This document shows positions 17,720-26,606 of a stretch of 54,803 nucleotides of DNA, piece by piece. The position numbers and the translations under genes were made by a program. Within the stretch, counting starts at the first letter, position 1, and every line of letters starts with the position of its first letter. The stretch is from contig JAQXBM010000016.1 in the NCBI GenBank assembly GCA_029252405.1, positions 1 to 54,803 on the forward strand, read 5' to 3'. This stretch comes from Crocinitomicaceae bacterium (GTDB taxonomy: Bacteria; Bacteroidota; Bacteroidia; Flavobacteriales_D; Crocinitomicaceae). The notes below the pieces were generated by a model. The model was given only the letters and a program-made list of their open reading frames with translations. It was not told the origin of the DNA and searched no databases.

Positions 17720-18001
17720 ATGCAAACATCTTTGAAACCAGAATTGATTGAAAAGGAGCTAATTTCGACTTTGACTTTTGAGAAAAGTAGTGAAGTCAAA
17801 CAACATCCAAATTTGATGGGTCAAATTAGCAATGCCACCCGATTGGGAAATGCATATCACACCAAAGTATCGATCTATTTCAATGATGACCTCGGGTTAA
17901 AACGAGTTGACACAACAATTTGGGCTTTCGGAGCAAAGTATATCTGTTTGAAAGGTGGCGTTTGGTTACCCATCAGTAGAATTGTGGAAATCAAATCTTA
18001 A
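17720..18001 (+). CDS. Small conserved-looking protein of unknown function
   Basis: 93 residues with no signal peptide and no membrane span. The second half reads like a short beta-sheet domain (TKVSIYFNDDLGLKRVDTTIWAFGAKYICLKGGVWLPISRIVEIKS). It stands alone between tsaD and the DsbD operon, with its own ATG. An imperfect -7 box (AAACTTTG) lies just upstream. I do not recognise the family. Codon use and the clean stop support a real gene. Confidence 0.6.
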   Translation: MQTSLKPELIEKELISTLTFEKSSEVKQHPNLMGQISNATRLGNAYHTKVSIYFNDDLGLKRVDTTIWAFGAKYICLKGGVWLPISRIVEIKS

Positions 18002-18103
18002 ATCACTTACAACGTAGCGTAAAAGTACAATCTTACCTAAAATTAAATTTTGGGATTACAAGGATATTTTGAATTGCCATGTCGATATTGTCATTGGTTT
18101 GTG

Positions 18104-18111
18104 TAAGTTTG
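18104..18111 (+). promoter_or_regulatory. -7 promoter box for the DsbD operon
   Basis: TAAGTTTG is a full match to TAnnTTTG, 17 nt upstream of the ATG at 18129. Confidence 0.55.
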
Positions 18112-18128
18112 GGGAACAATTCTAATTG

Positions 18129-18575
18129 ATGCCAAAAAGTATATTTTTCCTTCTTTGTTTACTGTTCTCATTTTCTTCTTTTGGACAAGAGGAAGTGGCA
18201 TGGACGTACAGTTACGATTCAGATTCGGAAACAATTACGATCACAGCTGAAATTGAAGAAGGTTGGCATTTATACAGTCAATATATCGACGAGAACCTTG
18301 GACCGGTAGCCACTGCTATCCAATTTGAAGAGAACAAAGATCAGTTCAAATTAGTTGGGAAAACGGTAGAACCAACGCCAATCACTGAGTACGATAAGAA
18401 TTTTGAAGGAGAACTTTCCTTTTTCAAAGATTCGGTTAAATTCACTCAAAAACTCAAACTAAAAACATCTGGAGAAGTTCGCGGAACGATCACTTACATG
18501 ATTTGCACAGAAGAAATGTGCCTCCCTCCTGTTGATATCGATTTTAATTTAATGATTAATAAAAATGAAAAGTAG
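18129..18575 (+). CDS. Periplasmic DsbD N-terminal (alpha) domain-like protein
   Basis: 148 residues. The signal peptide is SIFFLLCLLFSFSSFGQ. One immunoglobulin-like DsbD-alpha domain follows, starting VAWTYSYDSDSETITITAEIEEGWHLYSQY and carrying the redox cysteine pair in YMICTEEMCLPP. In E. coli this domain is fused to DsbD and passes electrons from the membrane domain to periplasmic thiol partners. Here it is a separate secreted protein. It overlaps the next gene by 11 nt (ATGAAAAGTAG). A TTG at 18126 is a possible alternative start one codon upstream. Confidence 0.82.
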   Translation: MPKSIFFLLCLLFSFSSFGQEEVAWTYSYDSDSETITITAEIEEGWHLYSQYIDENLGPVATAIQFEENKDQFKLVGKTVEPTPITEYDKNFEGELSFFKDSVKFTQKLKLKTSGEVRGTITYMICTEEMCLPPVDIDFNLMINKNEK

Positions 18576-19233
18576 ATTTCTCATACTTGCACTTTTTGCT
18601 GCATTTGCATTCATCATTCCTCAAAAAGCTTCCGCTCAAGGGACTTGGAATGATAAAGTTTCATGGACGTACAAGATTCAGAAAATTGACGACAAAACGG
18701 CGTACATCGTAGGAACTGCTAAATTGATTCCAGGATGGCATATTTTCTCTGTGAATCACGACCCAATGAAAGCGGATTTCACTGGTTACGCGACTGAGAT
18801 GAAAACAGAGGAATCATCCAATTTTAAACTTATTGGAAAATTGAAAGATGGTCAAAAGGCACATGTTCATGTCGATGATCTTGGAGAACAATTGTATTTC
18901 GAAGGAACGGCAAGTTTCAAACAGAAAATTGAAATTCTTACTGACAAACCCTTCGATGTTGGTTTTGCAATGGTTTATCAAATATGTGATGAAAACGGAT
19001 GTATGTTCCCACCTGAAAAGGATGTCACATTAAAGGTTTCAGGCTACGACCCAAAAAAGGACGACGAAGCTCAGGAAGAAGAAGAAAAAATGACCATCGA
19101 TGGCGATTTCGCAAAAGATAAAGATGGAAATGAGTTTGTTATGTACCTCAACGAATGGGTGAAGGTACCGGAAGGCAACAGTGCAAAGTTTTACAAAAAT
19201 TACCTAGAATTAGGAGGATCTTATGAGAATTAA
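18565..19233 (+). CDS. Second periplasmic DsbD N-terminal domain-like protein
   Basis: 222 residues. The signal peptide ends KASA-QG. A DsbD-alpha-like domain (about 27-155) has SWTYKIQKID, PGWHIFSVNHD and the cysteine motif QICDENGCMFPP. A charged linker (KKDDEAQEEEEK) and a short C-terminal segment follow. It is a diverged paralogue of the preceding gene; both could receive electrons from the membrane DsbD at 19223 and serve different substrates (inference). It overlaps both neighbours by 11 nt. Confidence 0.82.
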   Translation: MKSRFLILALFAAFAFIIPQKASAQGTWNDKVSWTYKIQKIDDKTAYIVGTAKLIPGWHIFSVNHDPMKADFTGYATEMKTEESSNFKLIGKLKDGQKAHVHVDDLGEQLYFEGTASFKQKIEILTDKPFDVGFAMVYQICDENGCMFPPEKDVTLKVSGYDPKKDDEAQEEEEKMTIDGDFAKDKDGNEFVMYLNEWVKVPEGNSAKFYKNYLELGGSYEN

Positions 19234-21037
19234 TAAGCTACTTTTCGCTTTATCGCTAGTATTAGCGACGACTCTTTCAGCTTTTGGAAGTCAGGACCAG
19301 AAATTGATGACCAAAGAGGTCAAAGAAATGTTGACGTCTGTTGAAACAGAAAAAGACTTTCAGGATGCTCTTGGGTTGATTGAAGATAAATACCAAAAAG
19401 AGTTCAAGGAAGACGGAAGCATCAAAGCTTCTCTTACTTCACTTTCGGAGAAACACAAAGTTGATCTTCCAGAATGGACAGAACAAGAAGTCAAGGAAGC
19501 TCCAAAGAATAATGGAACTACCGTTGTTGATCCTGAGGATGGAGGTGAAAAAGAAACACGAAGCCTGCTCAGCCTTTTCCTTGAAGGAATGATTTGGGGA
19601 TTCTTCGCGATCTTCACTCCATGTGTATTCCCAATGATCCCAATGACAGTTTCTTTCTTTACGAAGCAATCAGGGACGCGTGCAAAAGGAATCATGAACG
19701 CTTTGTTCTACGGTCTATCAATTATCGTAGTTTATGTTCTGGTTGGATTGTTAATCACACTGATATCAGGAAGCCCGAACACCGTATATGAAATATCAAC
19801 AAGTGCAGGATTGAACCTCACCTTCTTCCTCATATTCATGGTATTTGCATTTTCATTCCTTGGAGCCTTCGAAATTCGAATGCCGAGCAAATGGGTGAAC
19901 AAAGTAGATGCGAAATCAGATAAAGGAGGATTGATTGGAATCTTTTTCATGGCCTTTACCCTTGTTTTGGTTTCCTTCTCATGTACTGGACCACTAATCG
20001 GTGCATCACTTGTACAAGCCGTGAGTTCAGGATCAATGGGAGCGCCAATTGCTATAATGCTAGGATTCTCGATCGCACTTGCATTACCATTTATGCTTTT
20101 CGCCATCTTCCCAAGTATGATGAGCTCACTTCCACAATCTGGTGGTTGGTTGAACGCAGTAAAAGTCGTTTTGGGACTATTGGAAATCGCCTTAGCACTC
20201 AAATTCTTGAGTATGGTTGATTTGGCATACCACTGGGACTTCTTAACGCGTGAAATATTCGTCGCGATCTGGTTCTGTGTATTCGCAATCATGGGAATCT
20301 ATCTCCTCGGAAAAATTCGATTCTCGCATGATTCTCCAGTTGAAAAATTAAGTGTAACACGATTCATGTTTGCATTGTCAGCATTGGTTTTCGCAATCTA
20401 TCTTCTTCCAGGAATGTGGGGAGCACCGCTAATGGCAATTGACGGAATTGCACCTCCAAGAACGCACTCTGAAGACAAATTCAGATTCGTAAAAGGAGAA
20501 TCCGAAGTGCCCGTTGATGCTGAAGATGCTGCTGTCTTTGCAGAGTACAGAAGTGACATGCATGAGGTTGCCGATGGATCAATCCTCGTGTTCCACGAAT
20601 TGGAAAAAGGACGTGAATACGCCAACTTGGTGCACAAACCAGTCCTCATTGACTTCACGGGTCACTCTTGTGCGAACTGTCGTAAAACTGAATCTACCAT
20701 TTGGATGGATGATATGGTTCGTCCTATTCTTCAGAACGACTTTGTGATTATCTCACTTTACTGTGATGACAGAACTGAAGTACCGAAGAGCGAACAAGTT
20801 TACTCAGATGCACTAAAAGGAAAAATTAAGAACATCGGTAATAAATGGTCGGCGTATCAAATTGAGAAATATGAGCAATTATCGCAGCCGTTGTACATCG
20901 TTCAGGATTTAGAAGGAAACGATCTCTCTGCACCACGTGGATACGATTCGAGTGTAGAAGGATACGTGAAATTCCTAGAAAAAGGTAAAAAATCATTCGA
21001 TGAACGTCACCCTGCTCCAGAAGAAGAAGCGGAGTAA
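19223..21037 (+). CDS. dsbD: Thiol:disulfide interchange protein DsbD (membrane and gamma domains)
   Basis: Moves electrons from cytoplasmic thioredoxin to periplasmic thiols. 604 residues: a signal peptide, a helical acidic periplasmic segment (about 25-115) in place of an alpha domain, eight membrane helices (about 120-405), and a C-terminal thioredoxin-like gamma domain. Redox cysteines are C134 (TPCVFPMIP), C254 (FSCTGPLIG) and C483/C486 (CANC). The alpha domain is supplied by the two genes before it. A clear Shine-Dalgarno AGGAGG lies 6 nt before the ATG, uncommon in this phylum and probably supporting re-initiation at the 11-nt overlap. Confidence 0.93.
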   Translation: MRINKLLFALSLVLATTLSAFGSQDQKLMTKEVKEMLTSVETEKDFQDALGLIEDKYQKEFKEDGSIKASLTSLSEKHKVDLPEWTEQEVKEAPKNNGTTVVDPEDGGEKETRSLLSLFLEGMIWGFFAIFTPCVFPMIPMTVSFFTKQSGTRAKGIMNALFYGLSIIVVYVLVGLLITLISGSPNTVYEISTSAGLNLTFFLIFMVFAFSFLGAFEIRMPSKWVNKVDAKSDKGGLIGIFFMAFTLVLVSFSCTGPLIGASLVQAVSSGSMGAPIAIMLGFSIALALPFMLFAIFPSMMSSLPQSGGWLNAVKVVLGLLEIALALKFLSMVDLAYHWDFLTREIFVAIWFCVFAIMGIYLLGKIRFSHDSPVEKLSVTRFMFALSALVFAIYLLPGMWGAPLMAIDGIAPPRTHSEDKFRFVKGESEVPVDAEDAAVFAEYRSDMHEVADGSILVFHELEKGREYANLVHKPVLIDFTGHSCANCRKTESTIWMDDMVRPILQNDFVIISLYCDDRTEVPKSEQVYSDALKGKIKNIGNKWSAYQIEKYEQLSQPLYIVQDLEGNDLSAPRGYDSSVEGYVKFLEKGKKSFDERHPAPEEEAE

Positions 21038-21059
21038 GAGCTGACTAAAAATAGTTGAT

Positions 21060-21106
21060 CCCCCGTTCGAATCCTGATAGCTATCGGGATTTCGACGGGG
21101 GATTTT
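21060..21106 (+). terminator. Terminator built on the CCGATAGCTATCGG palindrome family
   Basis: A long imperfect hairpin with CCCCCGT...ACGGGGG arms and a GATAGCTATC centre, followed by a T run. It ends the DsbD operon and lies immediately before the recG promoter (TATCTTTA). The core is shared with 35651-35684, so a dispersed palindrome seems to serve as terminator here. Confidence 0.75.
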
Positions 21107-21119
21107 TTATCTTTATACC

Positions 21120-23210
21120 ATGAACAATTTCTTGATCACTCCGATCGAATATTTAAAGGGAGTTGGCCCTCAACGGGCAGAAGTTCTCAAGAAGGAGCTC
21201 AAGATTTACACGTTCCAAGATTTAATCGAATATTACCCTTTCCGCTACGTAGATCGTTCGGAACATCACAAAATTCGTGACCTTGTTGACCTTGAGGGAT
21301 TTGCTCAATTGAGAGGTCGAATTACCCAATTTGTAGATTCAGGAACTGGCCGAAACAAACGCCTCACGGCCAAATTTGAGGACGATACTGGAATGATTGA
21401 CCTCGTGTGGTTCAAAGGTGCTTCGTGGATGAAGAAAACATTGGAACTCAACAAGGAAATTCAGGTGTATGGTAAACCGAAACTATTTGGAAACAAGTGG
21501 AACATTCCACACCCCGAAATATCGTCAATCAACAAACAAGAAGTAGGATTTCAGCCTGTATACTCGAGCACGGAAAGACTCAGCTCAATGAGTTTAAACA
21601 CGAAAGGAATTGAGAAAATTGTTCGAAACCTTCTAGACGAAAACTCCATCAAGTTTGATGACATCTTGCCAGATAATTTCCGAACTCAACACCGACTTGT
21701 GGATCGAGATTTAGCCGTTCGAGGCGTTCACATTCCTAAAACTGAACAGCAGGTACAAGCCGCGCGGTACAGACTAAAATTCGAAGAATTGTTCTTTCTT
21801 CAGATGGAATTGCTGATGCGGAAGAAGATTGCCATTCAGAAATCAAAAGGATTCGTTTTTACAAAAGTCGCCGACCATTTTCATTCATTCTACAACGATG
21901 TTCTTCCCTTTGATTTGACAGGAGCACAAAAACGTGTACTGAAGGAAATTCGCAGAGACATGAATACTGGACACCACATGAATCGGCTTTTGCAGGGAGA
22001 TGTAGGATCTGGAAAAACACTCGTCGCTTTACTTTCGATGCTGCTCGGAATTGACAATAAATTTCAAGCCGCGCTAATGGCACCGACCGAAATTCTCGCT
22101 ATTCAACATTTCGAATCAGTTTCAGATTTCTTAGAAGGCTTGAACGTCAAAGTCGCCTTACTGACAGGATCAACTAAGAAAAAAGACCGAACTGTTCTTC
22201 ACGAACAACTCTTGAGCGGAGAAATAGACATTCTCATTGGAACGCATGCCTTATTGGAAGATATCGTTCAATTCAAGAATTTAGGTTTGGTGGTCATTGA
22301 CGAGCAACACCGATTTGGCGTGAAACAGCGAGCGCGTATGTGGAAAAAGAATACCATTCCACCTCACGTGTTAATCATGACAGCAACACCGATTCCGCGT
22401 ACGCTTGCAATGACTTTTTACGGTGATTTAGACGTTTCTGTGATCGACGAATTGCCACCAGGTCGAAAGCCAATTACGACGCTCCACAAGAAGGAAGCCA
22501 ACCGGTTGCGCGTATTTGGATTTATGAAAGAGGAAATCGCCAAAGGTCGACAAGTCTACATCGTTTATCCACTGATTCATGAATCGGAAAGTTTGGATTT
22601 CAACAACCTCATGGACGGTTACGAAGCCATTTCGAGAGCCTTCCCTCTCCCCGATTATCGCGTGAGTATCGTTCATGGAAAGATGAAACCTGAGGACAAA
22701 GAATTTGAGATGAATCGCTTTGTGAAAGGTGAAACGCAGATTATGGTCGCAACGACTGTAATTGAAGTTGGTGTGAATGTTCCTAATGCCTCAGTGATGA
22801 TTATCGAAAGTGCCGAGCGCTTTGGTTTATCGCAGTTGCATCAATTGAGAGGACGCGTTGGTCGAGGTGCTGAAAAGTCCTTTTGTATTCTGATGACTGG
22901 AGATAAAATCTCGCAAGACACGAAAAAGCGTATCAACACGATGGTCCGCACGAACGATGGTTTCGAAATTTCAGAAGTCGATTTACAACTGCGCGGACCT
23001 GGTGATTTATTGGGGACACAGCAAAGCGGCTTGTTGGACTTGAAAATTGCCAACCTCAGCAAGGATGGGCATGTTGTGGAACTCGCCCGAAACGCTGCAA
23101 AAGAAATACTGACTGAAGATCCAATACTGGAAAAGCCAGAAAACAAAGGAATTCGTACGAAGTTGAATTCAATGTTGAGATCTAGACCGAATTGGGGGAA
23201 GATAGCTTAG
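21120..23210 (+). CDS. recG: ATP-dependent DNA helicase RecG
   Basis: Branch-migration helicase that regresses stalled replication forks and processes Holliday junctions. 696 residues, standard length. There is an N-terminal OB-fold wedge domain (about 60-150), Walker A GDVGSGKT, the DEQH box (VVIDEQHRFG), TATPIPRTLA, and the C-terminal helicase domain with VATTVIEVGVNVPNA and QLRGRVGRG. ATG at 21120. A -7-like box TATCTTTA lies 4-11 nt upstream, so the leader is very short. Downstream it runs into an 8-bp tandem repeat. Confidence 0.97.
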   Translation: MNNFLITPIEYLKGVGPQRAEVLKKELKIYTFQDLIEYYPFRYVDRSEHHKIRDLVDLEGFAQLRGRITQFVDSGTGRNKRLTAKFEDDTGMIDLVWFKGASWMKKTLELNKEIQVYGKPKLFGNKWNIPHPEISSINKQEVGFQPVYSSTERLSSMSLNTKGIEKIVRNLLDENSIKFDDILPDNFRTQHRLVDRDLAVRGVHIPKTEQQVQAARYRLKFEELFFLQMELLMRKKIAIQKSKGFVFTKVADHFHSFYNDVLPFDLTGAQKRVLKEIRRDMNTGHHMNRLLQGDVGSGKTLVALLSMLLGIDNKFQAALMAPTEILAIQHFESVSDFLEGLNVKVALLTGSTKKKDRTVLHEQLLSGEIDILIGTHALLEDIVQFKNLGLVVIDEQHRFGVKQRARMWKKNTIPPHVLIMTATPIPRTLAMTFYGDLDVSVIDELPPGRKPITTLHKKEANRLRVFGFMKEEIAKGRQVYIVYPLIHESESLDFNNLMDGYEAISRAFPLPDYRVSIVHGKMKPEDKEFEMNRFVKGETQIMVATTVIEVGVNVPNASVMIIESAERFGLSQLHQLRGRVGRGAEKSFCILMTGDKISQDTKKRINTMVRTNDGFEISEVDLQLRGPGDLLGTQQSGLLDLKIANLSKDGHVVELARNAAKEILTEDPILEKPENKGIRTKLNSMLRSRPNWGKIA

Positions 23211-23212
23211 TT

Positions 23213-23252
23213 GGATAGTTCGATAGCTGGATAGCTGGATAGCTGGATAGTT
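23213..23252. repeat. Short tandem repeat, unit GGATAGCT
   Basis: Consecutive GGATAGCT/GGATAGTT units (about five, the central three exact) just after the recG stop. A simple-sequence repeat without a gene. Confidence 0.8.
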
Positions 23253-23320
23253 CATGAAATCAAACTAGAGACCAATCCAAACGCATGGCGTTCCAATAAT
23301 CCAAGAGCAAAGCGAATCCA

Positions 23321-24346
23321 CTAATCCAGTAACCGCTTATTCAAATCCGAGTAATTCTTCACTCCCTTGGCGTAGTAATTCCACAGAATATTGCCGCTGA
23401 ACATTCCCGCTGAATTAAACGTAGTGGATGACTTTTTCAAAGCTTTTCGCTTCTTCAAAAATGTTCGAAGTTTTCCGTAAAAAGACATGTGGGCCTTGAA
23501 AACAGCTCCAAAATGTCGGAATTCCCCTTTCGCTAAGAAGCTCATTGCAGCCATGCCATCTATCACCATGCGCCAGAAGAGTTTAGGGAACAGAACCCCT
23601 TGATGATTCTTGGTCAACATGAATAGACTGTTTCTGAAATTCAAGAAAGTCTTGCGAGGCGAATTGTATGGTAAGGTCCCACCTCCGACATGATACACCA
23701 CGGATTTCGGCTCAATCATGAATCGGTAGTTGAGTCGTTTTAATCGCCAGCATAGATCAATTTCTTCCATATGAGCAAAGAAATCTTCATCGAAACCACC
23801 TACCTTGCGGAAAAGCTCTGAACGTATAGCGAGACAAGCTCCAGTCGACCAAAAAATCTCCTGACTGTTATCGTATTGACCAGCATCTTCTTCAACACTT
23901 GTCAAAATTCGACCCCGACAAAATGGGAAATAATTAACATCAATAAATCCACCTGATGCGCCAGCATGCTCAAAATTCTTCTTTTCATTGAAGGATAGCA
24001 CTTTGGGTTGACACCCTGCTACGGTTTCATCTTCAAACTTCGCGAGTAACGGCTCTAGCCAATTTTCCGTGAGTTCGATATCACTATTTAAAAGGACATA
24101 AAATTCAGAATCAACTTGTTTGAGTGCTTCGTTGTACCCTTTGGCAAAACCACCATTCGATGAATTCTGAATCAGCTCAACATCCGGATAATTGGATCTT
24201 AAAAAAACGATGGAATCATCGGAAGAATCATTATCAGCAACAATAATTCGAGCACCTTTTGAGTAAGCAATTACACTTGGTAAAAACTGTTCAAGGAAAG
24301 ATTTTCCGTTCCAATTTAGGATTACTATTGCCGTTCGATTCAACAC
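23321..24346 (-). CDS. Glycosyltransferase family 2 protein
   Basis: 341 residues with a GT-A fold. It has the N-terminal VILNWNG, the nucleotide-binding region ADNDSSDDS, a metal-site-like LLNSDIEL in place of DxD, and the acceptor-side FFAHMEEIDLCWRL typical of rhamnosyl-type GT2 enzymes. A C-terminal amphipathic/hydrophobic helix may tether it to the inner membrane. The donor and acceptor are unknown; cell-surface polysaccharide or glycoprotein synthesis is the usual setting. The start is GTG at 24346 or TTG at 24343, with a TATCTTCG box just upstream. It lies 30 nt downstream of the GWxTD gene on the same strand, so they are likely co-transcribed. Confidence 0.9.
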   Translation of the reverse strand: MLNRTAIVILNWNGKSFLEQFLPSVIAYSKGARIIVADNDSSDDSIVFLRSNYPDVELIQNSSNGGFAKGYNEALKQVDSEFYVLLNSDIELTENWLEPLLAKFEDETVAGCQPKVLSFNEKKNFEHAGASGGFIDVNYFPFCRGRILTSVEEDAGQYDNSQEIFWSTGACLAIRSELFRKVGGFDEDFFAHMEEIDLCWRLKRLNYRFMIEPKSVVYHVGGGTLPYNSPRKTFLNFRNSLFMLTKNHQGVLFPKLFWRMVIDGMAAMSFLAKGEFRHFGAVFKAHMSFYGKLRTFLKKRKALKKSSTTFNSAGMFSGNILWNYYAKGVKNYSDLNKRLLD

Positions 24347-24376
24347 GGCTCGAAGATAATTGAATTTATACTACGA

Positions 24377-25825
24377 TCAATATTGTTCGTAATATTCGTT
24401 GGCGTTTCCACCAAATTGATCCTGCACTCCACCGTTCGCATCTTGTGCATTTCCGCCAGCGGTATTTCGCTTCGCCAATTCTTGTTGCCAACCTGGATTC
24501 TTCAACTCACCAATCATATCAGAATGAAGTAAGCGATAGGTGTTGTTCACCAAATCAGGGTTGTAGAAAATAAATCGTTTGTTCGAGAACTTACCGATCT
24601 CATTGTACACCCAAATTTCGAATGGATACTCATTCGTAGAATTTTCTCGTTTGATGATGTTTGTTGGTGGTCCGTATTGCAGGTAAACTCGACCGCGATC
24701 AGTCTCGAATCCTTCTTGGAAATTATTCGAATATACGCGTTCAACGAGCAACACTTGATTTTTGTACTTGATCCAAGATTCATAGGTGTTCTCAGGATCG
24801 GTCGCCATCCAATACAATTGAATGTGCTTACGTGCCTCGTCCGCGTTTTTCGCTTTAGCAACGGCGATAATGTTTCTGATTCCCGTTGCGTTAGAGATCG
24901 GAATTAAAGATTCCAGATAAAAACCAACGCTGTCGTCTGTAATTGAATTTTGGAACGATGGATCGAGAACGAGATCAGCTGTATTCATTTCGTATGTGTT
25001 ATCATTGCTGCGCTCAAACTCGTAGGTTTGCTCGGCCAATTCCAACATATTTCGATTCAACAATTTATACGTAAGAATAAACTTCCCAGTCGGAACCATG
25101 GAGATATCCAAATTGCGCAAAACCGGCACCACAGGACTAGCGAAATGACGCGTTGTTTGTTTCAACTGTGGGATCTCGGCTCCTGTCGCAGCATTAACGA
25201 CCGTTTGGCGAATCGCAAAAACCGTATCTGGCAATTGCTCCGTGTTGTAGATTTCAAAATAGACTGGAATCGAACTCAATTGTTGCGGGTAAAAAGTTAA
25301 GATGCGAGGAATGATATCGTATCCTGACTTAAAGAACGGTGAGGTTCCATCCCCTTTTGAGGCATATTCAGCCACTTCAATATCAGATAAAGAAATTGCG
25401 TCAGTCATATCTGAAATCACAATTTTCTCTGAAAACTTAATTGGATTGTGCTTACTATTGAGGTCCATTAACTCTAATCGAAACTCATAGGTTCCAGCAT
25501 CCAATTGAAAACGTTTCACGTCGTAAAAGTCCTCAACCAAACTATCTTTCATGAATGGCGTCTCCAGGCGATATGCATCTTGTTGAACGACGATGCTATC
25601 CAAATCAAGAAAAGTCATTTTTACTGCTAGATCGCCAATTAGTCCACCATCTTTTCCTTTATAATTGATCGAAGTTCCACTAAACTGAAGGTGATACTCG
25701 ACGTAATTCCCAATTTCAGGAGCAAAAAACTGCTTGTTATCAACATAGGCTTTCAGTTTGCGATCCTGTGCTTTCGATGCAAAACTAATAAGGAGGATTA
25801 AGAAGATTGTACTTAGGCTTTTCAT
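24377..25825 (-). CDS. GWxTD domain-containing secreted protein
   Basis: 482 residues. The signal peptide is STIFLILLISFASKAQ. Beta-rich N-terminal domains (about 25-290) lead to a C-terminal GWxTD domain (about 310-430) with LYWMATDPENTYESW and the signature GFETDRGRVYLQYGPP (here F in place of W), then YPFEIWVYNE. The tail is rich in N and G. The family is common in Bacteroidota and Planctomycetes and has no settled function. It probably faces the periplasm or surface. It is upstream of and likely co-transcribed with the glycosyltransferase. Confidence 0.85.
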   Translation of the reverse strand: MKSLSTIFLILLISFASKAQDRKLKAYVDNKQFFAPEIGNYVEYHLQFSGTSINYKGKDGGLIGDLAVKMTFLDLDSIVVQQDAYRLETPFMKDSLVEDFYDVKRFQLDAGTYEFRLELMDLNSKHNPIKFSEKIVISDMTDAISLSDIEVAEYASKGDGTSPFFKSGYDIIPRILTFYPQQLSSIPVYFEIYNTEQLPDTVFAIRQTVVNAATGAEIPQLKQTTRHFASPVVPVLRNLDISMVPTGKFILTYKLLNRNMLELAEQTYEFERSNDNTYEMNTADLVLDPSFQNSITDDSVGFYLESLIPISNATGIRNIIAVAKAKNADEARKHIQLYWMATDPENTYESWIKYKNQVLLVERVYSNNFQEGFETDRGRVYLQYGPPTNIIKRENSTNEYPFEIWVYNEIGKFSNKRFIFYNPDLVNNTYRLLHSDMIGELKNPGWQQELAKRNTAGGNAQDANGGVQDQFGGNANEYYEQY

Positions 25826-25847
25826 AAAGTACCAGTGTTTGTTTTGA

Positions 25848-25855
25848 TAAAGATA
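25848..25855 (-). promoter_or_regulatory. -7-like promoter box for the GWxTD gene
   Basis: Minus-strand TATCTTTA, seven of eight matches to TAnnTTTG, 22 nt before the ATG. Confidence 0.45.
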
Positions 25856-26053
25856 CGAAATCCATCATTTGGAACACTCAAAGTGCCTCGCTATTGATTG
25901 TGGAGTAGTTTTGAGGAGATTAACGGTATCTGGATTTCTGCCCGACAAATGGGTTTCTTGCGTCTAAAGCTTCAGCAGCAGAGAGATGTGAAATCGTTTT
26001 AGAAAAAATCGAAAAAAAAAATTGAAAACTCTTGCGCATGACCAAGAAATGCG

Positions 26054-26061
26054 TACTTTTG
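26054..26061 (+). promoter_or_regulatory. -7 promoter box for tRNA-Ser(TGA)
   Basis: TACTTTTG is a full match to TAnnTTTG. A TTG sits about 19 nt upstream as a -33 candidate, and the mature tRNA begins 5 nt after the box. Confidence 0.65.
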
Positions 26062-26065
26062 GCGC

Positions 26066-26153
26066 GGAGAATTGCCAGAGTGGTCGAATGGACTGGTCTT
26101 GAAAACCAGCGTACTTCACGGTACCGGGGGTTCGAATCCCTCATTCTCCGCCA
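26066..26153 (+). tRNA. tRNA-Ser (anticodon TGA)
   Basis: Class II cloverleaf. The acceptor GGAGAAT pairs with ATTCTCC. The D-arm is GCCAGAGTGGTCGAATGGAC-like, the anticodon loop CTTGAAA gives TGA, there is a long variable arm (GTACTTCACGGTAC), and the T-arm contains GGTTCGAATCC. The discriminator G is at 26150 and CCA is encoded at 26151-26153, unlike the serine tRNA at 4217-4304. It reads UCN codons. A terminator follows at 26155-26184. Confidence 0.97.
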
Positions 26154-26154
26154 G

Positions 26155-26184
26155 AAAGCCGAGCACGTAGTGCTTGGCTTTTTT
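26155..26184 (+). terminator. Terminator of tRNA-Ser(TGA)
   Basis: Inverted repeat AAAGCCGAGCAC / GTGCTTGGCTTT with a GTA loop and a T run. It has the same GCC...GGC plan and GTA loop as the hairpin at 4050-4082. Confidence 0.8.
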
Positions 26185-26606
26185 CATGGAGTCAACTGAA
26201 GCTCGCTTCAAGTTGGATACTTGGAAAAAGTCAATAGCATTTTCGCAGAAAATAGAGGCTGCCTTCAAGCTTTCGAACTTGTGGTTCGGCTTGAACTCTT
26301 CAAAGGCGATGCCTTCTCTTGTACTCGCAAAGGATAACCTTTTGGGATCATGGAGCGAAGAGGAATGAATCCTCTCATTATCCTTCGGTGCTGCTTCACG
26401 GTCGGGATTCTCACCCTAAAGGGTTCTCCTTCGACTATTCGAACTATCGTTCGGTCTCAGTCTTCTCGAGATGCATTCGCTCTTATCATTCTCCCTCGCC
26501 AACTCAAACTTCGTTCAAAAATCATTCTTACCTTTAAAATAAACATTGTGGTAAATACCTTACGCTTCCAAGCCAAACTGTCAGCCACACCTAGTAAAAG
26601 AATAAA
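26185..26606 (+). repeat. Short-inverted-repeat tract downstream of tRNA-Ser(TGA)
   Basis: No supported gene. The tract holds the 24-nt element 26327-26350, identical to the reverse complement of 4015-4038 and about 177 nt from the tRNA end (179 nt in the other copy). The GGGAT...ATCC hairpin around GAGCGAAGAGGAATG at 26344-26371 follows. Then comes a series of small inverted repeats, for example ACCCTAAAGGGT, TTCGA-CTAT-TCGAA and CGAA-CTAT-CGTTCG (26411-26455). Small open frames at 26174-26368, 26319-26537 and 26350-26637 are by-products of this structure. Confidence 0.6.
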
